From contig CAVBJJ010000003.1 of assembly GCA_963595735.1 (NCBI GenBank), positions 48,943 through 112,942 of the forward strand: a DNA stretch of 64,000 nucleotides. Reading direction: 5' to 3'. Positions 25,805 through 34,252 of the stretch are shown piece by piece (within the stretch, counting starts at the first letter, position 1; each line of letters starts with the position of its first letter). The DNA comes from CALWOS01 sp963595735. Lineage in GTDB: Bacteria; Bacillota; Clostridia; Oscillospirales; Oscillospiraceae. Position numbers and translations under genes: made by a program. Below the pieces are notes generated by a model. It worked only from the letters and a program-made list of their open reading frames with translations, did no database searches and was not told the origin of the DNA.

Positions 25805-27316
25805 ATGGAGATGCAACTGCCGACCCAGACCCTGCAGGGGTATGCGGAGGTTTTCAGCAGCAGTTTTATTCAGGAGGAAAGTTACGAGGCGCAGGTGACG
25901 GAGGTGCTGCCGGATGTGCGGGAGATCCTGGACACCACCGGTTATATTCTGGTGCGCAGCAAGGACTGCGGGGCGGGCAGCCTGCGCCTGAGCGGGCAGA
26001 TCGCTGCGGTGGTGCTGTATGCGCCGGATGGAGCGGCGGATGTGAAAAGCCTGCACCTGAGCATTCCGTTCCAGGTGGATGTGGAAAACGAAAGTATCCC
26101 GGCGGAGTGCCAGTGCCACAGCGCCCTGAGGCTGGTGCAGCTTTCTGCCATGCCCCAAGGTCCCAGACGGCTGCATTTGCGGGCGGAGATCGCCGTGCAG
26201 TGCCGCTGCTGGCAGGAAAACCGGCAGGCAATACCGGTGGCGGCAGAGCAGGCGGGGGTACATATGCGCCCGGAAAGCGTGGAGCTGGATCAGGTCTGCC
26301 AGCTGCAGGAAAAGAGCTTTGTCCTGACTGATACCTACAGCTTTGCCGGCGTAGCCGGGGAGGGGGCGCAGCTGCTGCGGCAGCAGGCAGAGCCGGTGGT
26401 GGAGTCCGTCAGCTGCACCGGCGGAAGATTGCTGCTGCAGGGATATTTGCGCTGCACGCTGCTGTTTCTGCCCCAGGGCGGCCAGCCGGCGCAGGCGATT
26501 TACCGCACGCCCTTTACCCAGGTGCTGGATCTGGAGGAGGAGCTGCCCACAGACGGCGCCGGACGGGCAGACCTGCTGCTGACTGGGGCGTTTTTCGAGC
26601 AGGGCATCGGCGGACAGGGAGAGCTGACCGTCATGGCGGAGTATCACCTGGCGGCGCAGCTGCAATACACCCGGCGGTACACACTGCCCTATGTGGCGGA
26701 CGCCTACAGCAACAGCCGGCAGCTGGCGCTGTGTTGGGAAATGGCCGAGGGGCAGTGCGCCGCGCCGACCTTTCCCCTGCGGGAGAGCAGCCGCGAGACG
26801 CTGGAGATCAGCGGCGAGGCCAAGCAGATCATTGCCGTCCGGGCGGGACTGGGGCGCAGCGGTGTGCAGAATGGAGAGGTATACACCGGCGTGCAGATTC
26901 ATGTGCTTTATACAGACGCCCAGGGGCTGGTGCGCGGCGCGGAAAAGCAGCTTCGCCTGACTGCCGCCCTGCCGGAGGACAGAAGCGATGGGCAGCTGCT
27001 GGAGGCGGTGGTGACCGAGTGCGCGGCGTCTCCGGCGGCGGAGGGCTTGGAGTTGCGCCTGGGCGTGGAATTTATCCTCCAGCAGACCCGCCGGCTGGAA
27101 TGGGAATTTGTCAGCGCCATGGAGTGGGATGAGGCGGAAGCGGCGGATCACAGCGGCGTACCCAATCTGGTCATCCGGGAGATCTCTCCGGCCTGTACGC
27201 TGTGGGAGCTGGCCAAGGCGGGCTGCTCCACGGTGGAGGCGCTCCGGGCGGCAAACGGACTGGAGGAGGACTGCACCATGGCGGAGGGCATGGTGCTGAT
27301 CCCCAAAGCACTGTAA
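25805..27316 (+). CDS. sipL: SipL-type spore coat morphogenesis protein (DUF3794 + LysM)
   Basis: About 503 residues with three repeats of the DUF3794/SPOCS type, the first around VTEVLPDVREILDTTGYILVRSKD and others around QELTVMAEY-like strands and NLVIREISPACTL. The C-terminus ends in a LysM-like fold, ISPACTLWELAKAGCSTVEALRAANGLEEDCTMAEGMVLIPK. This is the architecture of SipL from Clostridioides difficile, which binds SpoIVA through LysM and drives coat encasement. The length is close to the known protein. The start at 25805 has AGGGAG eight bases upstream. The neighbour spoVM belongs to the same assembly process. Confidence 0.8.
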   Translation: MEMQLPTQTLQGYAEVFSSSFIQEESYEAQVTEVLPDVREILDTTGYILVRSKDCGAGSLRLSGQIAAVVLYAPDGAADVKSLHLSIPFQVDVENESIPAECQCHSALRLVQLSAMPQGPRRLHLRAEIAVQCRCWQENRQAIPVAAEQAGVHMRPESVELDQVCQLQEKSFVLTDTYSFAGVAGEGAQLLRQQAEPVVESVSCTGGRLLLQGYLRCTLLFLPQGGQPAQAIYRTPFTQVLDLEEELPTDGAGRADLLLTGAFFEQGIGGQGELTVMAEYHLAAQLQYTRRYTLPYVADAYSNSRQLALCWEMAEGQCAAPTFPLRESSRETLEISGEAKQIIAVRAGLGRSGVQNGEVYTGVQIHVLYTDAQGLVRGAEKQLRLTAALPEDRSDGQLLEAVVTECAASPAAEGLELRLGVEFILQQTRRLEWEFVSAMEWDEAEAADHSGVPNLVIREISPACTLWELAKAGCSTVEALRAANGLEEDCTMAEGMVLIPKAL

Positions 27317-27323
27317 AACATAC

Positions 27324-27360
27324 GCTGTCACTTCTGGGGGGCAGAAGTGACAGCTTTTTT
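27324..27360 (+). terminator. Intrinsic terminator of sipL
   Basis: A perfect 12-bp stem GCTGTCACTTCT/AGAAGTGACAGC with a GGGGGGC-type loop, followed by six T. Confidence 0.9.
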
Positions 27361-27542
27361 CATTTCTGATCACAAGGCAAGACCCTTGATCCGCTCTACG
27401 ATCGTGCTGTTCTTTTCCAAAATTTGCCATGTCAGCACGGGGGTCAGGGTACTTACCAGCTTTTTTCCGGATGTGGGGAAAACAGCAAGTATCTCAATTT
27501 TGCGATTTTTCCTTCCGGCGGGAAAAGGGGACAAGACGGGAC

Positions 27543-27571
27543 TTGCAAAGTGCGTCGGCCTGTGGTATAAT
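27543..27571 (+). promoter_or_regulatory. Promoter of yebC
   Basis: TTGCAA, a 17-base spacer and a perfect TATAAT, about 67 bases before the yebC start. The region 27361-27542 between the sipL terminator and this promoter holds no recognisable gene. Confidence 0.75.
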
Positions 27572-27637
27572 ACCGGACAAAAATGGATAAGTCTGCAATT
27601 GCAGGATCTATACACTATCAGAGGAGTTGTTTTACTT

Positions 27638-28378
27638 ATGTCCGGACATTCCAAATGGCATAACATACAAAAGACCAAGGGTGCGCAGGACGCCAAGCGC
27701 GCCAAGGCCTTTACCAAGATCGCCCGCGAGATGATCGTGGCGGTCAAGGAGGGCGGCAGCGGTGATCCCAACAATAATTCCCGTCTGGCGGCGGTCATCA
27801 CCAAGGCAAAGGCCGCCAATATGCCCAATGACAACATCAAGCGCACCATCGAGAAAGCCCTGGGCGCCGGCGATACCTCCAACTGGGAGAGCATCACCTA
27901 TGAGGGATACGGCCCCTGCGGCGTGGCGGTGATCGTGGAGACCATGACGGATAACCGCAACCGCACCGCATCCGAGGTTCGGCATTACTTTGACAAGTAC
28001 GGCGGAAACATGGGCGCCACCGGCTGCGTTTCCTGGTCCTTTGATAAAAAGGGCGTTATCATTATTGATAATGAGGAGGGTGATCTGGACGAAGATGCCG
28101 TCATGGAGGCCGCGCTGGAGGCCGGCGCCGACGATTTCGAGGCAGACGGCCCGGTGTTCCAGGTGACGACCGCCCCGGACAGCGTTTCCGCAGTGGCGGA
28201 GGTGCTGGGGGAGAAGTACAAGCTGCTGTCCGCCCAGGCGGAAATGGTGCCCCAGACTTATATTGCCCTCACGGACGAGACGGATATCAAGAATATGCGG
28301 AAGATGCTGGATCTGTTCGAGGACAACGACGATGTCCAGAATGTCTACCACAACTGGGAGAACGAGGACGCAGAGTGA
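27638..28378 (+). CDS. yebC: YebC/PmpR-family regulator or translation factor
   Basis: A 246-residue member of the TACO1/YebC family. It begins MSGHSKWHNIQKTKGAQDAKRAKAFTKIAREMI and carries YEGYGPCGVAVIVETMTDNRNRTASEVRHYFDK and GNMGATGCVSWSFDKKG, all hallmark blocks. Members have been described as transcription regulators and more recently as factors that ease ribosome stalling at proline runs. It stands alone, with its own promoter and terminator. The start has GAGGAG upstream. Confidence 0.95.
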   Translation: MSGHSKWHNIQKTKGAQDAKRAKAFTKIAREMIVAVKEGGSGDPNNNSRLAAVITKAKAANMPNDNIKRTIEKALGAGDTSNWESITYEGYGPCGVAVIVETMTDNRNRTASEVRHYFDKYGGNMGATGCVSWSFDKKGVIIIDNEEGDLDEDAVMEAALEAGADDFEADGPVFQVTTAPDSVSAVAEVLGEKYKLLSAQAEMVPQTYIALTDETDIKNMRKMLDLFEDNDDVQNVYHNWENEDAE

Positions 28379-28414
28379 GATCTGCATATGCGGATTTTGG
28401 AAAAATAAATCAAA

Positions 28415-28450
28415 GCGCCCTTTTCCGATAAACGGGAAAGGGTGCTTTTT
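28415..28450 (+). terminator. Intrinsic terminator of yebC
   Basis: Stem GCGCCCTTTTCCG/CGGGAAAGGGTGC with loop ATAAA (one G-T pair) followed by five T. The stretch 28451-28808 downstream is AT-rich and contains no recognisable gene apart from the candidate operator near 28650. Confidence 0.9.
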
Positions 28451-28649
28451 CTGTTGCCTTGTGCATTTTCCTGAGCGGCGGCAGTGGAGGAAATGTGCTT
28501 TTTACAAAGAATCCCCATAAAAAGGACAAATGTCCATGGAATAAAGGCGAACAAGAGGGGGACGATAGGTTTTTCGCCGTCAAAAATCACAAAAAAATTC
28601 TTTTCCATATTCTGTACAAAAAACGGGAAAAGAAAATGGGGAATATTAC

Positions 28650-28670
28650 GCTGTATACAATTTGTGAAAT
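28650..28670. promoter_or_regulatory. Candidate TetR operator upstream of the enamidase-type cluster
   Basis: TGTATACAATTTGTGAAA at 28652-28669 nearly matches, in opposite orientation, TGTATACAATGTGAAA in the tetR promoter at about 36002-36017. The centre TGTATACA is palindromic. It lies about 155 bases upstream of the strong promoter of the cluster. Confidence 0.45.
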
Positions 28671-28808
28671 ATGACCAAGAAATTGAAATCGGATTTGACA
28701 AGTTGAACAGAACAATTGTGATACAAATGGCAAAGTTGTGAGAATAAACCCCGCCTTTCTCCCAATTGTGCATCTTGCTTAGTTTTGCTATGGAAACAAA
28801 ACTTCTTC

Positions 28809-28837
28809 TTGACATTTTTGGCACACAAGTCTATACT
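28809..28837 (+). promoter_or_regulatory. Consensus promoter of the DUF1185/enamidase-type cluster
   Basis: Perfect TTGACA, a 17-base spacer and TATACT. The leader of about 80 bases contains a small hairpin CTATCCG/CGGATAG at 28860-28877 and the AAAAGGAG ribosome site. This near-consensus promoter agrees with the strong codon bias of the genes it serves. Confidence 0.85.
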
Positions 28838-28922
28838 GCAAATAGAACGTGTACACGCCCTATCCGGACGCGGATAGTACAATATCACTTTCAAAACTAA
28901 CGGTAAAAGGAGCTTGTTTAAA

Positions 28923-29558
28923 ATGGCTGTTATTAAGGCTATGTACTCCACCAAGGAGACCATTAACTACGAAGGCTTCGGTCCTGTTGAGAAGCCCATC
29001 CACCGTGTTGTTGTTGCCGGTGTTATCGACAACCCCTATGCTGGCAAGTATGTCGAGGATCTGTCTCCTCTGTATGACATCGGTGCCGAGGTCGGTGCTG
29101 TTCTGACCGAGGAGGCTCTGAAGCTGCTCCCCGGTGGCGGTAAGGCTGTCGAGAACTACTGCAAGGCTGCTCTGATCGGTACCAACGGTGAGAAGGAGCA
29201 CGGCGGTGCTGTTCTGCATCCCAAACTCGGCAAGCCCATGCGTGAGGCCATTGCAAAGGATCTGGGTCTGACTGGTACCCAGGGCTGCTCTGCTCTGATC
29301 TCCTGCAACAAGAAGGTCGCTCTGCCCGGCGCTAAGATCGATCTGCCTCTGATGTTCCGTGACTACTGCGCCATTCGTTCTCACTACGACACCATTCCTG
29401 ACTTCAACTTCCCCGGCCATCCCCTGCCCAACGAGATCGTTGTTATCGTTGGCTTCACCGATGGCGGTCGTCCCCATCCTCGTCTTGGTGGTCATACCAT
29501 CGAGGAGTATCTGGCTGCTGGTGGTCCGACCGGTACCATGAGAGACGGCGCGAAGTAA
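28923..29558 (+). CDS. DUF1185 / amino acid synthesis (AA_synth) family protein
   Basis: A 211-residue protein: MAVIKAMYSTKETINYEGFGPVEKP, then VAGVIDNPYAGKYVEDLSPLYDIGAEVG, GTNGEKEHGGAVLHPKLGKPMREAI, CNKKVALPGAKIDLPL and the C-terminal GGRPHPRLGG. These blocks fit PF06684 (DUF1185), whose solved members have a chorismate-mutase-like fold and no proven reaction. It is the first gene behind a consensus promoter and uses almost only 'fast' codons (AAC, TAC, GGT, GTT), implying very high expression. In other bacteria the family often lies beside amidohydrolases, as here. The start is the ATG after AAAAGGAG. Function in this cluster is unknown. Confidence 0.8.
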   Translation: MAVIKAMYSTKETINYEGFGPVEKPIHRVVVAGVIDNPYAGKYVEDLSPLYDIGAEVGAVLTEEALKLLPGGGKAVENYCKAALIGTNGEKEHGGAVLHPKLGKPMREAIAKDLGLTGTQGCSALISCNKKVALPGAKIDLPLMFRDYCAIRSHYDTIPDFNFPGHPLPNEIVVIVGFTDGGRPHPRLGGHTIEEYLAAGGPTGTMRDGAK

Positions 29559-29595
29559 GTCGGTCTTACTGAATTAAACAGTTCTAAATGAAAAG

Positions 29596-29647
29596 GGGGG
29601 AGGGAGGAAACAGTATCGAGTTTCGGTAATGTGACTCGAACTCCCCC
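29596..29647 (+). promoter_or_regulatory. Nested inverted repeats between the DUF1185 and amidohydrolase genes
   Basis: An outer arm GGGGGAG (29596-29602) pairs with CTCCCCC (29641-29647), and an inner TCGAGT (29616-29621) with ACTCGA (29634-29639). It is followed by only a weak T-rich run. It may cause partial termination or protect the upstream mRNA, separating expression of gene 1 from gene 2. Confidence 0.45.
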
Positions 29648-29776
29648 TTCTTCGTGTGACATTGAAAACAAACAGCAAAAGCCTTTCCCGGCTGTTGCTG
29701 CTGCAAAAAAGTTTTTAACAAAGCGTTTGCTTTTGTTGAATTCTTATGAAATATTTTGAAAATGAGGGATCGGATT

Positions 29777-30937
29777 ATGGCCAAAACGTTAATTAAAAAT
29801 ATCGGCTGCCTGTACTCTGGTGATGTCAATGAGCCCGTTCTGAAGGCAGACTCCGTTCTGATCGAGGACGGTAAAATCGTCGAAGTTGGCAACGGCCTCG
29901 CCGCTGCTGATGCTCAGGTCATCGATGCAAAGGGCACCACTGTTATGCCCGGTCTGATGGACAGCCACGTCCACACTGTGTTCGGCTCCTGGACTCCTCG
30001 TCAGGAAGCCATGAACTGGGTTGCTCCCTATGTCGCTTCCGGTGTCACCGGCCTGATCAGCGTCGGTGAGACTCATATTCCCGGTAAGCCCAAGAACCAC
30101 ATCGGTATGCGCGCTCTGTCTGTCGCTGCAAAGCAGACCTTTGACAATGTGCGTCCTGCCAAGATGAAGGTTTTCGGCGGTGCATTCATCATGCACAAGG
30201 ACACCACCAAGGAAGATGTATTCTACATCAAGGCACAGGGTGTCAAGTGCACCGGTGAGATCGGTCTGGGCTCCTGCAACGCTTCTAACCTGGAGGACAC
30301 CATCCGTGTTCGCGGTTACTGTAAAGAAGCGGGTCTGCCTGTGACCCTGCACCGTGGTGATCCGTACCTGCATGGTTCTGCCGCTCAGGATCCCGATAGC
30401 ATCGTTGCCATCCAGCCCGATGTTATCTGCCACACCACCATCGGTCGTTGCCCCGATGCTGAGATCCATCGCTACTTCGAGGAGTGCCCCGATGCAGCCA
30501 TCGAGCTGACCACTCCCCAGCTGAGCTACACCTCTGCGAACACTGAGGTCATCAACACCGCAGTCCGCAGAAAGGAACTGGGTCGTATCATCTTCGGTAA
30601 TGACTGCCCCTCCGGTTTCGGTCTGTATCCCCACGGTATCTGGGATATGGTCGTTTTCGCCGCTGCTTTCGCCGATGTCTCTGTCGGTGAGGCCATCTGC
30701 TTCGGTACCGGTAACATCGGCCGCGTGTTCGATCTGGGTACCGGTGTTGTCAAGGCCGGTAGTGCTGCCGACCTGCTGATCGTCGATGCACCTGTTGGCT
30801 CCGAGTATGCGGATGCTACCGCTGCTATCGCCGCCGGCACCATGCCCGCACTGAGCATGGTCATGATCGATGGTGAGGTTGTTGCTTGGGGCGATAAATG
30901 CCTGAGCGCCCCCGCCAAGGTCAGCGCCACTCGCTAA
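29777..30937 (+). CDS. Enamidase-like amidohydrolase with complete metal site
   Basis: A 386-residue metal-dependent amidohydrolase. From memory it closely resembles enamidase of Eubacterium barkeri, which opens the reduced ring (1,4,5,6-tetrahydro-6-oxonicotinate) in nicotinate fermentation; shared landmarks are KTLIKNIG...SGD, PGLMDSHVH, SVGETHIPGKPKNHIG and FGNDCPSGFGL. All six expected metal ligands are present: H64 and H66 (HVH), E161, H192, H219 and D276. The start at 29777 has GAGGGA upstream. Codon bias is extreme. Substrate may be a cyclic enamide or lactam; nicotinate itself is not shown, since no nicotinate hydroxylase lies nearby. Confidence 0.82.
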   Translation: MAKTLIKNIGCLYSGDVNEPVLKADSVLIEDGKIVEVGNGLAAADAQVIDAKGTTVMPGLMDSHVHTVFGSWTPRQEAMNWVAPYVASGVTGLISVGETHIPGKPKNHIGMRALSVAAKQTFDNVRPAKMKVFGGAFIMHKDTTKEDVFYIKAQGVKCTGEIGLGSCNASNLEDTIRVRGYCKEAGLPVTLHRGDPYLHGSAAQDPDSIVAIQPDVICHTTIGRCPDAEIHRYFEECPDAAIELTTPQLSYTSANTEVINTAVRRKELGRIIFGNDCPSGFGLYPHGIWDMVVFAAAFADVSVGEAICFGTGNIGRVFDLGTGVVKAGSAADLLIVDAPVGSEYADATAAIAAGTMPALSMVMIDGEVVAWGDKCLSAPAKVSATR

Positions 30938-30986
30938 AACGGTTTGATTGCCGTATCTCAGAATTGAAATGGGAGCTGAAACTGTT

Positions 30987-32147
30987 ATGAAAAAAACTTA
31001 TATTAAGAATTTAGGTCTGGTTTGCACCGGCGACATCAAGAACCCCATCTCTGATGCCAAGGCTATCTATGCCGAAGACGGTGTTATCAAATATATGGGC
31101 GCTGAGGACAAGAAGTACGAGGATGCCGCCGATACCGTTATCGACGCACAGGGCTATGAAGTTTGCCCCTCTCTGATTGATGCTCAGGTTCATGTTCCTA
31201 TGATGGACTTCATGCAGGAGTTCCAGGCTGCCAATGTCGCTTTCGGCTTCATGGCCGGCGGTACCGGTAGTGTTATCTCCGTCAGCAACGATGTTCCCGG
31301 TATGCCCTACAATGTGCAGGCTGCAAAGGCCATTGCCGTTGCTTCCAAGCAGATTTGGGATTCCTATGCTCCGAGAGGTGCAAAGGTCGAGGCTGGCACT
31401 CTGACCCCCGTTGAGGGTCTGACCCAGGCTGATCTGGACGAGATGGTCGCTGCTGGTGTCAAGGTTCTGGGTTCCCTGGGCCGTGGCCCCGTGCAGGATG
31501 TTGCCAAGGCTGCCGAGCTGGCTGCCATGGCCAAGAAGGCCGGCATGGTCGTCACCGCTCACTCCGGTGGTGCTGCTGACGCCAACTGTGCCACCTACAC
31601 CGCGGACGATCTGGCAAAGATCAACCCCGATGTTGTCCTGAACATCAACGGTGCACCCACCCCCATGACCAATGCCGACATCGACAAGGTTCTGGCTACC
31701 GACGCTTATGTCACCATGGTTCCCCACGGCAACCTGAAGGTTCTGCTGGAGACCGCCGAGAAGGCCATCAAGAATGGCAAGAAGGACAAGCTGCTGATCG
31801 GCTCCAACACCCCCAAGGACGGCTTCACCGTTCTGGGTACTTGGGTTGTTGTTGCTGCTCTGGCTGACAAGTTCCAGGACATCCACCCCGCAGAGTTCAT
31901 CTGCATGGCTTCCGGTAACATTGCCGATGCCTATGGCCTGGATCACGGTAAGCTGGCTGTTGGTTACAAGCTGGATATGGACTTCCTGTGGAAGTACGGC
32001 TACGACAACGATGCTATGGGCACTCTGAAGGCAGGCATGGTTCCCGCCTCCGGTAACATGATCCTGGATGGCAAGATGGTTATGACTCGTCATAAGAATG
32101 TTCCTGCTCTGGATCCCGCACTGCCCGTGCTGGTTACCAACAAGTAA
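30987..32147 (+). CDS. Enamidase-like paralogue lacking most metal ligands (putative pseudoenzyme)
   Basis: Exactly the same length (386 residues) as the upstream amidohydrolase and clearly its paralogue: MKKTYIKNLGLVCTGDIKNP against MAKTLIKNIGCLYSGDVNEP at the start. The metal site is degraded. The HxH motif reads QVH (Q67, H69); the other positions read S163 for Glu, H192 kept, N219 for His and N274 for Asp. Only two of six ligands remain, so classical amidohydrolase catalysis is unlikely. The frame is intact and codon bias is strong, so the protein is under selection. It may be a structural or regulatory partner, or an enzyme with altered chemistry. Confidence 0.8.
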   Translation: MKKTYIKNLGLVCTGDIKNPISDAKAIYAEDGVIKYMGAEDKKYEDAADTVIDAQGYEVCPSLIDAQVHVPMMDFMQEFQAANVAFGFMAGGTGSVISVSNDVPGMPYNVQAAKAIAVASKQIWDSYAPRGAKVEAGTLTPVEGLTQADLDEMVAAGVKVLGSLGRGPVQDVAKAAELAAMAKKAGMVVTAHSGGAADANCATYTADDLAKINPDVVLNINGAPTPMTNADIDKVLATDAYVTMVPHGNLKVLLETAEKAIKNGKKDKLLIGSNTPKDGFTVLGTWVVVAALADKFQDIHPAEFICMASGNIADAYGLDHGKLAVGYKLDMDFLWKYGYDNDAMGTLKAGMVPASGNMILDGKMVMTRHKNVPALDPALPVLVTNK

Positions 32148-32170
32148 GCAGTTCGCATTATACACTTTTC

Positions 32171-32208
32171 GCCACCGGGGAACCCCGGTTTCCCGGTGGC
32201 GTTTTTTT
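32171..32208 (+). terminator. Intrinsic terminator after the amidohydrolase pair
   Basis: Stem GCCACCGGG/CCCGGTGGC with an inner GGGG/CCCC pairing, followed by seven T. It ends the first transcription unit of the cluster. Confidence 0.9.
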
Positions 32209-32551
32209 CATGAGCGGATCGGTTACCCGATTCAAACATAATAGGGGAGAGCGGCTTGCATTCCCCACCGCAGTTCGATTGTCCACCATTGTAGACCGAT
32301 TTTTTTCGGTGTTTCGAGGGCGGATTTTTCTTTGTCCAGAAATAAATTGGGGAAAATACGGGAAAAAGTGCACAAAAAGTAAAATGAATTTTTATGCACT
32401 TTTCAGAAATCCTGATTTTTGGCGACGAAAAAAAAGAAATTCGTTGATTTTCAACGCATTTTAGTATATTTTTAATATAGCATCTTCCGGCTGGAACACT
32501 TCAGTCGAAGTTGAACAAACAACCTATACTGTGAAAAGGGGATTTTAAGTT
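32209..32551 (+). other. AT-rich intergenic region before the reductase gene
   Basis: About 340 bases without a recognisable gene. It contains an inverted repeat AAAAGTGCA/TGCACTTTT (32364-32372 and 32395-32403) and several weak promoter-like motifs (TTGATT at 32444 with TATATT 15 bases on; TATACT at 32525). A separate promoter for the reductase is likely because of the terminator upstream, but I cannot fix it. Confidence 0.4.
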
Positions 32552-34195
32552 ATGCAAGTTAAAGCTTTTCAGGCTAACAAGCAGAGCAGAGTCTACGAGA
32601 TCAACGACAACTGCATCGGCTGTGGCCAGTGCGCCAAGAAGTGTCCTGTAGACGCCATCGTTGTGGCGCCCAATGCCGCCGGCAAGAAAAAGGCCACCGT
32701 GCAGGACAAGTGCGTCGGCTGCGGCATCTGCTTCAAGGTCTGCCCGATTAACAAGAAGGCGGAGACCGAGGATAAGAAGGCTGTCTCCATGGTGACTCCG
32801 GCAAAGCCCGAGAAGGTCATCTGCCAGACCTGCCCCATCCACTGCTGCATTGGCCCCGGCGAGAACGGCTCCTGCCAGCGCTACACCAATGTCAACGGCG
32901 TTATCGAGCGCAATGTGCCTTATCAGATCGTGAATCCTGATCAGCTGCATCTGGATCCCAAGTCCGGCCTGCCCGAGTTCCCCATCATGCTGGGTTACGG
33001 CGCCGGTACCAACCTGTACTCCACCGATGTTCCCGCAAAGGTCATCACCTCTCGTGTGGTGGACGGCGTTGAGATCGTCTCCTGCGTCACCGAGACCGTT
33101 CTGTCCTTCAACGGCGCCCGCGTCAAGATCGACACCGACGAGTTCATCGGTAACAACGGTACTCCCGTTAAGCGTGACGGCATGGTCGTCGGCTTCATCA
33201 ACACCGCTGAGTATGGTTCTCAGATGATCCACATCGGTGGTTCTCACCTGAACACCAGCGCGGACGGTCACTGGGTTCTGCGTACCACCTGCGACCTGCT
33301 GAACAAGAAGCCCGTCACCCTGAAGACCGACACCGTCAACGAACTGACCATCCAGCACGGCCATCCTCCCATCTTCGACGGCGTGCAGGCACAGCGTATG
33401 CGTATCGGCTGCGGTACCGTCGGTGCTACTACCTTCACCCGTGAGATGTGGGGCGAGAAGATCGTGGACGAGGTCATCACTATCGACTACGATATCACCT
33501 CCAAGATGTCTGCTCACACCACCGCCGGTGTGCGTTATGGCTATCCCGATTCCGGTATCACTCCTGTCGGCCGTTACAGCTCTCAGGGTCGTTACTTCGG
33601 TATCCCCGGCAACGGTTGGGGCGGCTCCAATGTTATGTGCGCCCGTGACGCTATCGCTTCCATCGACAAGAATGTCGCATGGCCCGGTCTGCGTCTGGCT
33701 GTTATCGAGCCCACTGCTGTTCGCTGCGGTTACTTCGAGCTGGATGAGAATCTGGAGCCCGTTGAGAAGCCCGTCCCCGAGAAGGTCATGAAGGTCCTCG
33801 AGTGGATGCGCAACGAGTGCGAGCCCTGCAACTGCACCGTGACTGTCGTTTCCGGCTTCGGTGGCGGTATCCGCGATACCATCGTCCGCAACGACTCTCT
33901 GGCTGTCAACCGTGCGCTGCGTTCCGGTAAGTGCCGTTACACCATCAACGGTCAGCCCTGCCACATCTGGCCGGGCGGCGGTATCACTGCTGAGGCAGAT
34001 GTTACCTACATGCCCGAGGGATCCTTCACCTGGGTTCCCACTCCCGCAAGCGTCTGCCCCATGGAAGTCACCATGACTCGCGAGACCTACGAAGAGATGG
34101 GCGGCTACATGGATGCCATCGTTCCTGTTGAGGAGCTGATGAAGAACCACAAGTACGAGATCGTCACCCTGCAGACTGACAAGACCCTGCGCTAA
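32552..34195 (+). CDS. Ferredoxin-domain reductase resembling 6-hydroxynicotinate reductase
   Basis: A 547-residue iron-sulfur protein. Two classical 4Fe-4S motifs lie at the N-terminus, CIGCGQCAKKCP (residues about 21-32) and CVGCGICFKVCP (about 54-65). A further cysteine cluster, CQTCPIHCCIGPGENGSC, follows near residues 91-108. The large C-terminal part has no standard fold that I recognise, with blocks such as QHGHPPIFDG, MRIGCGTVGATTF and HTTAGVRYGYPDSG. This layout matches proteins annotated 6-hydroxynicotinate reductase, which use ferredoxin to reduce the heteroaromatic ring ahead of enamidase. Substrate is inferred, not proven. Codon bias matches the amidohydrolases. Confidence 0.72.
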   Translation: MQVKAFQANKQSRVYEINDNCIGCGQCAKKCPVDAIVVAPNAAGKKKATVQDKCVGCGICFKVCPINKKAETEDKKAVSMVTPAKPEKVICQTCPIHCCIGPGENGSCQRYTNVNGVIERNVPYQIVNPDQLHLDPKSGLPEFPIMLGYGAGTNLYSTDVPAKVITSRVVDGVEIVSCVTETVLSFNGARVKIDTDEFIGNNGTPVKRDGMVVGFINTAEYGSQMIHIGGSHLNTSADGHWVLRTTCDLLNKKPVTLKTDTVNELTIQHGHPPIFDGVQAQRMRIGCGTVGATTFTREMWGEKIVDEVITIDYDITSKMSAHTTAGVRYGYPDSGITPVGRYSSQGRYFGIPGNGWGGSNVMCARDAIASIDKNVAWPGLRLAVIEPTAVRCGYFELDENLEPVEKPVPEKVMKVLEWMRNECEPCNCTVTVVSGFGGGIRDTIVRNDSLAVNRALRSGKCRYTINGQPCHIWPGGGITAEADVTYMPEGSFTWVPTPASVCPMEVTMTRETYEEMGGYMDAIVPVEELMKNHKYEIVTLQTDKTLR

Positions 34196-34252
34196 GCGCC
34201 GGAAACGGTCAACTCGTTCGGGTATCGTACGAAATTGATATTGAAGTAGACT

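Noticed and set aside
31011..34150. Long minus-strand frames opposite the second amidohydrolase and the reductase
   Set aside because: They mirror the strongly biased codons of the real genes and give Gly/Val/Asp-rich sequence without motifs.
28923..34195. Recent foreign origin as the reason for the different codon use
   Set aside because: The preferred codons are the fast set (AAC, TAC, AAG, GGT), base composition stays similar, and no mobile element borders the cluster; high expression explains it better, though transfer cannot be excluded.
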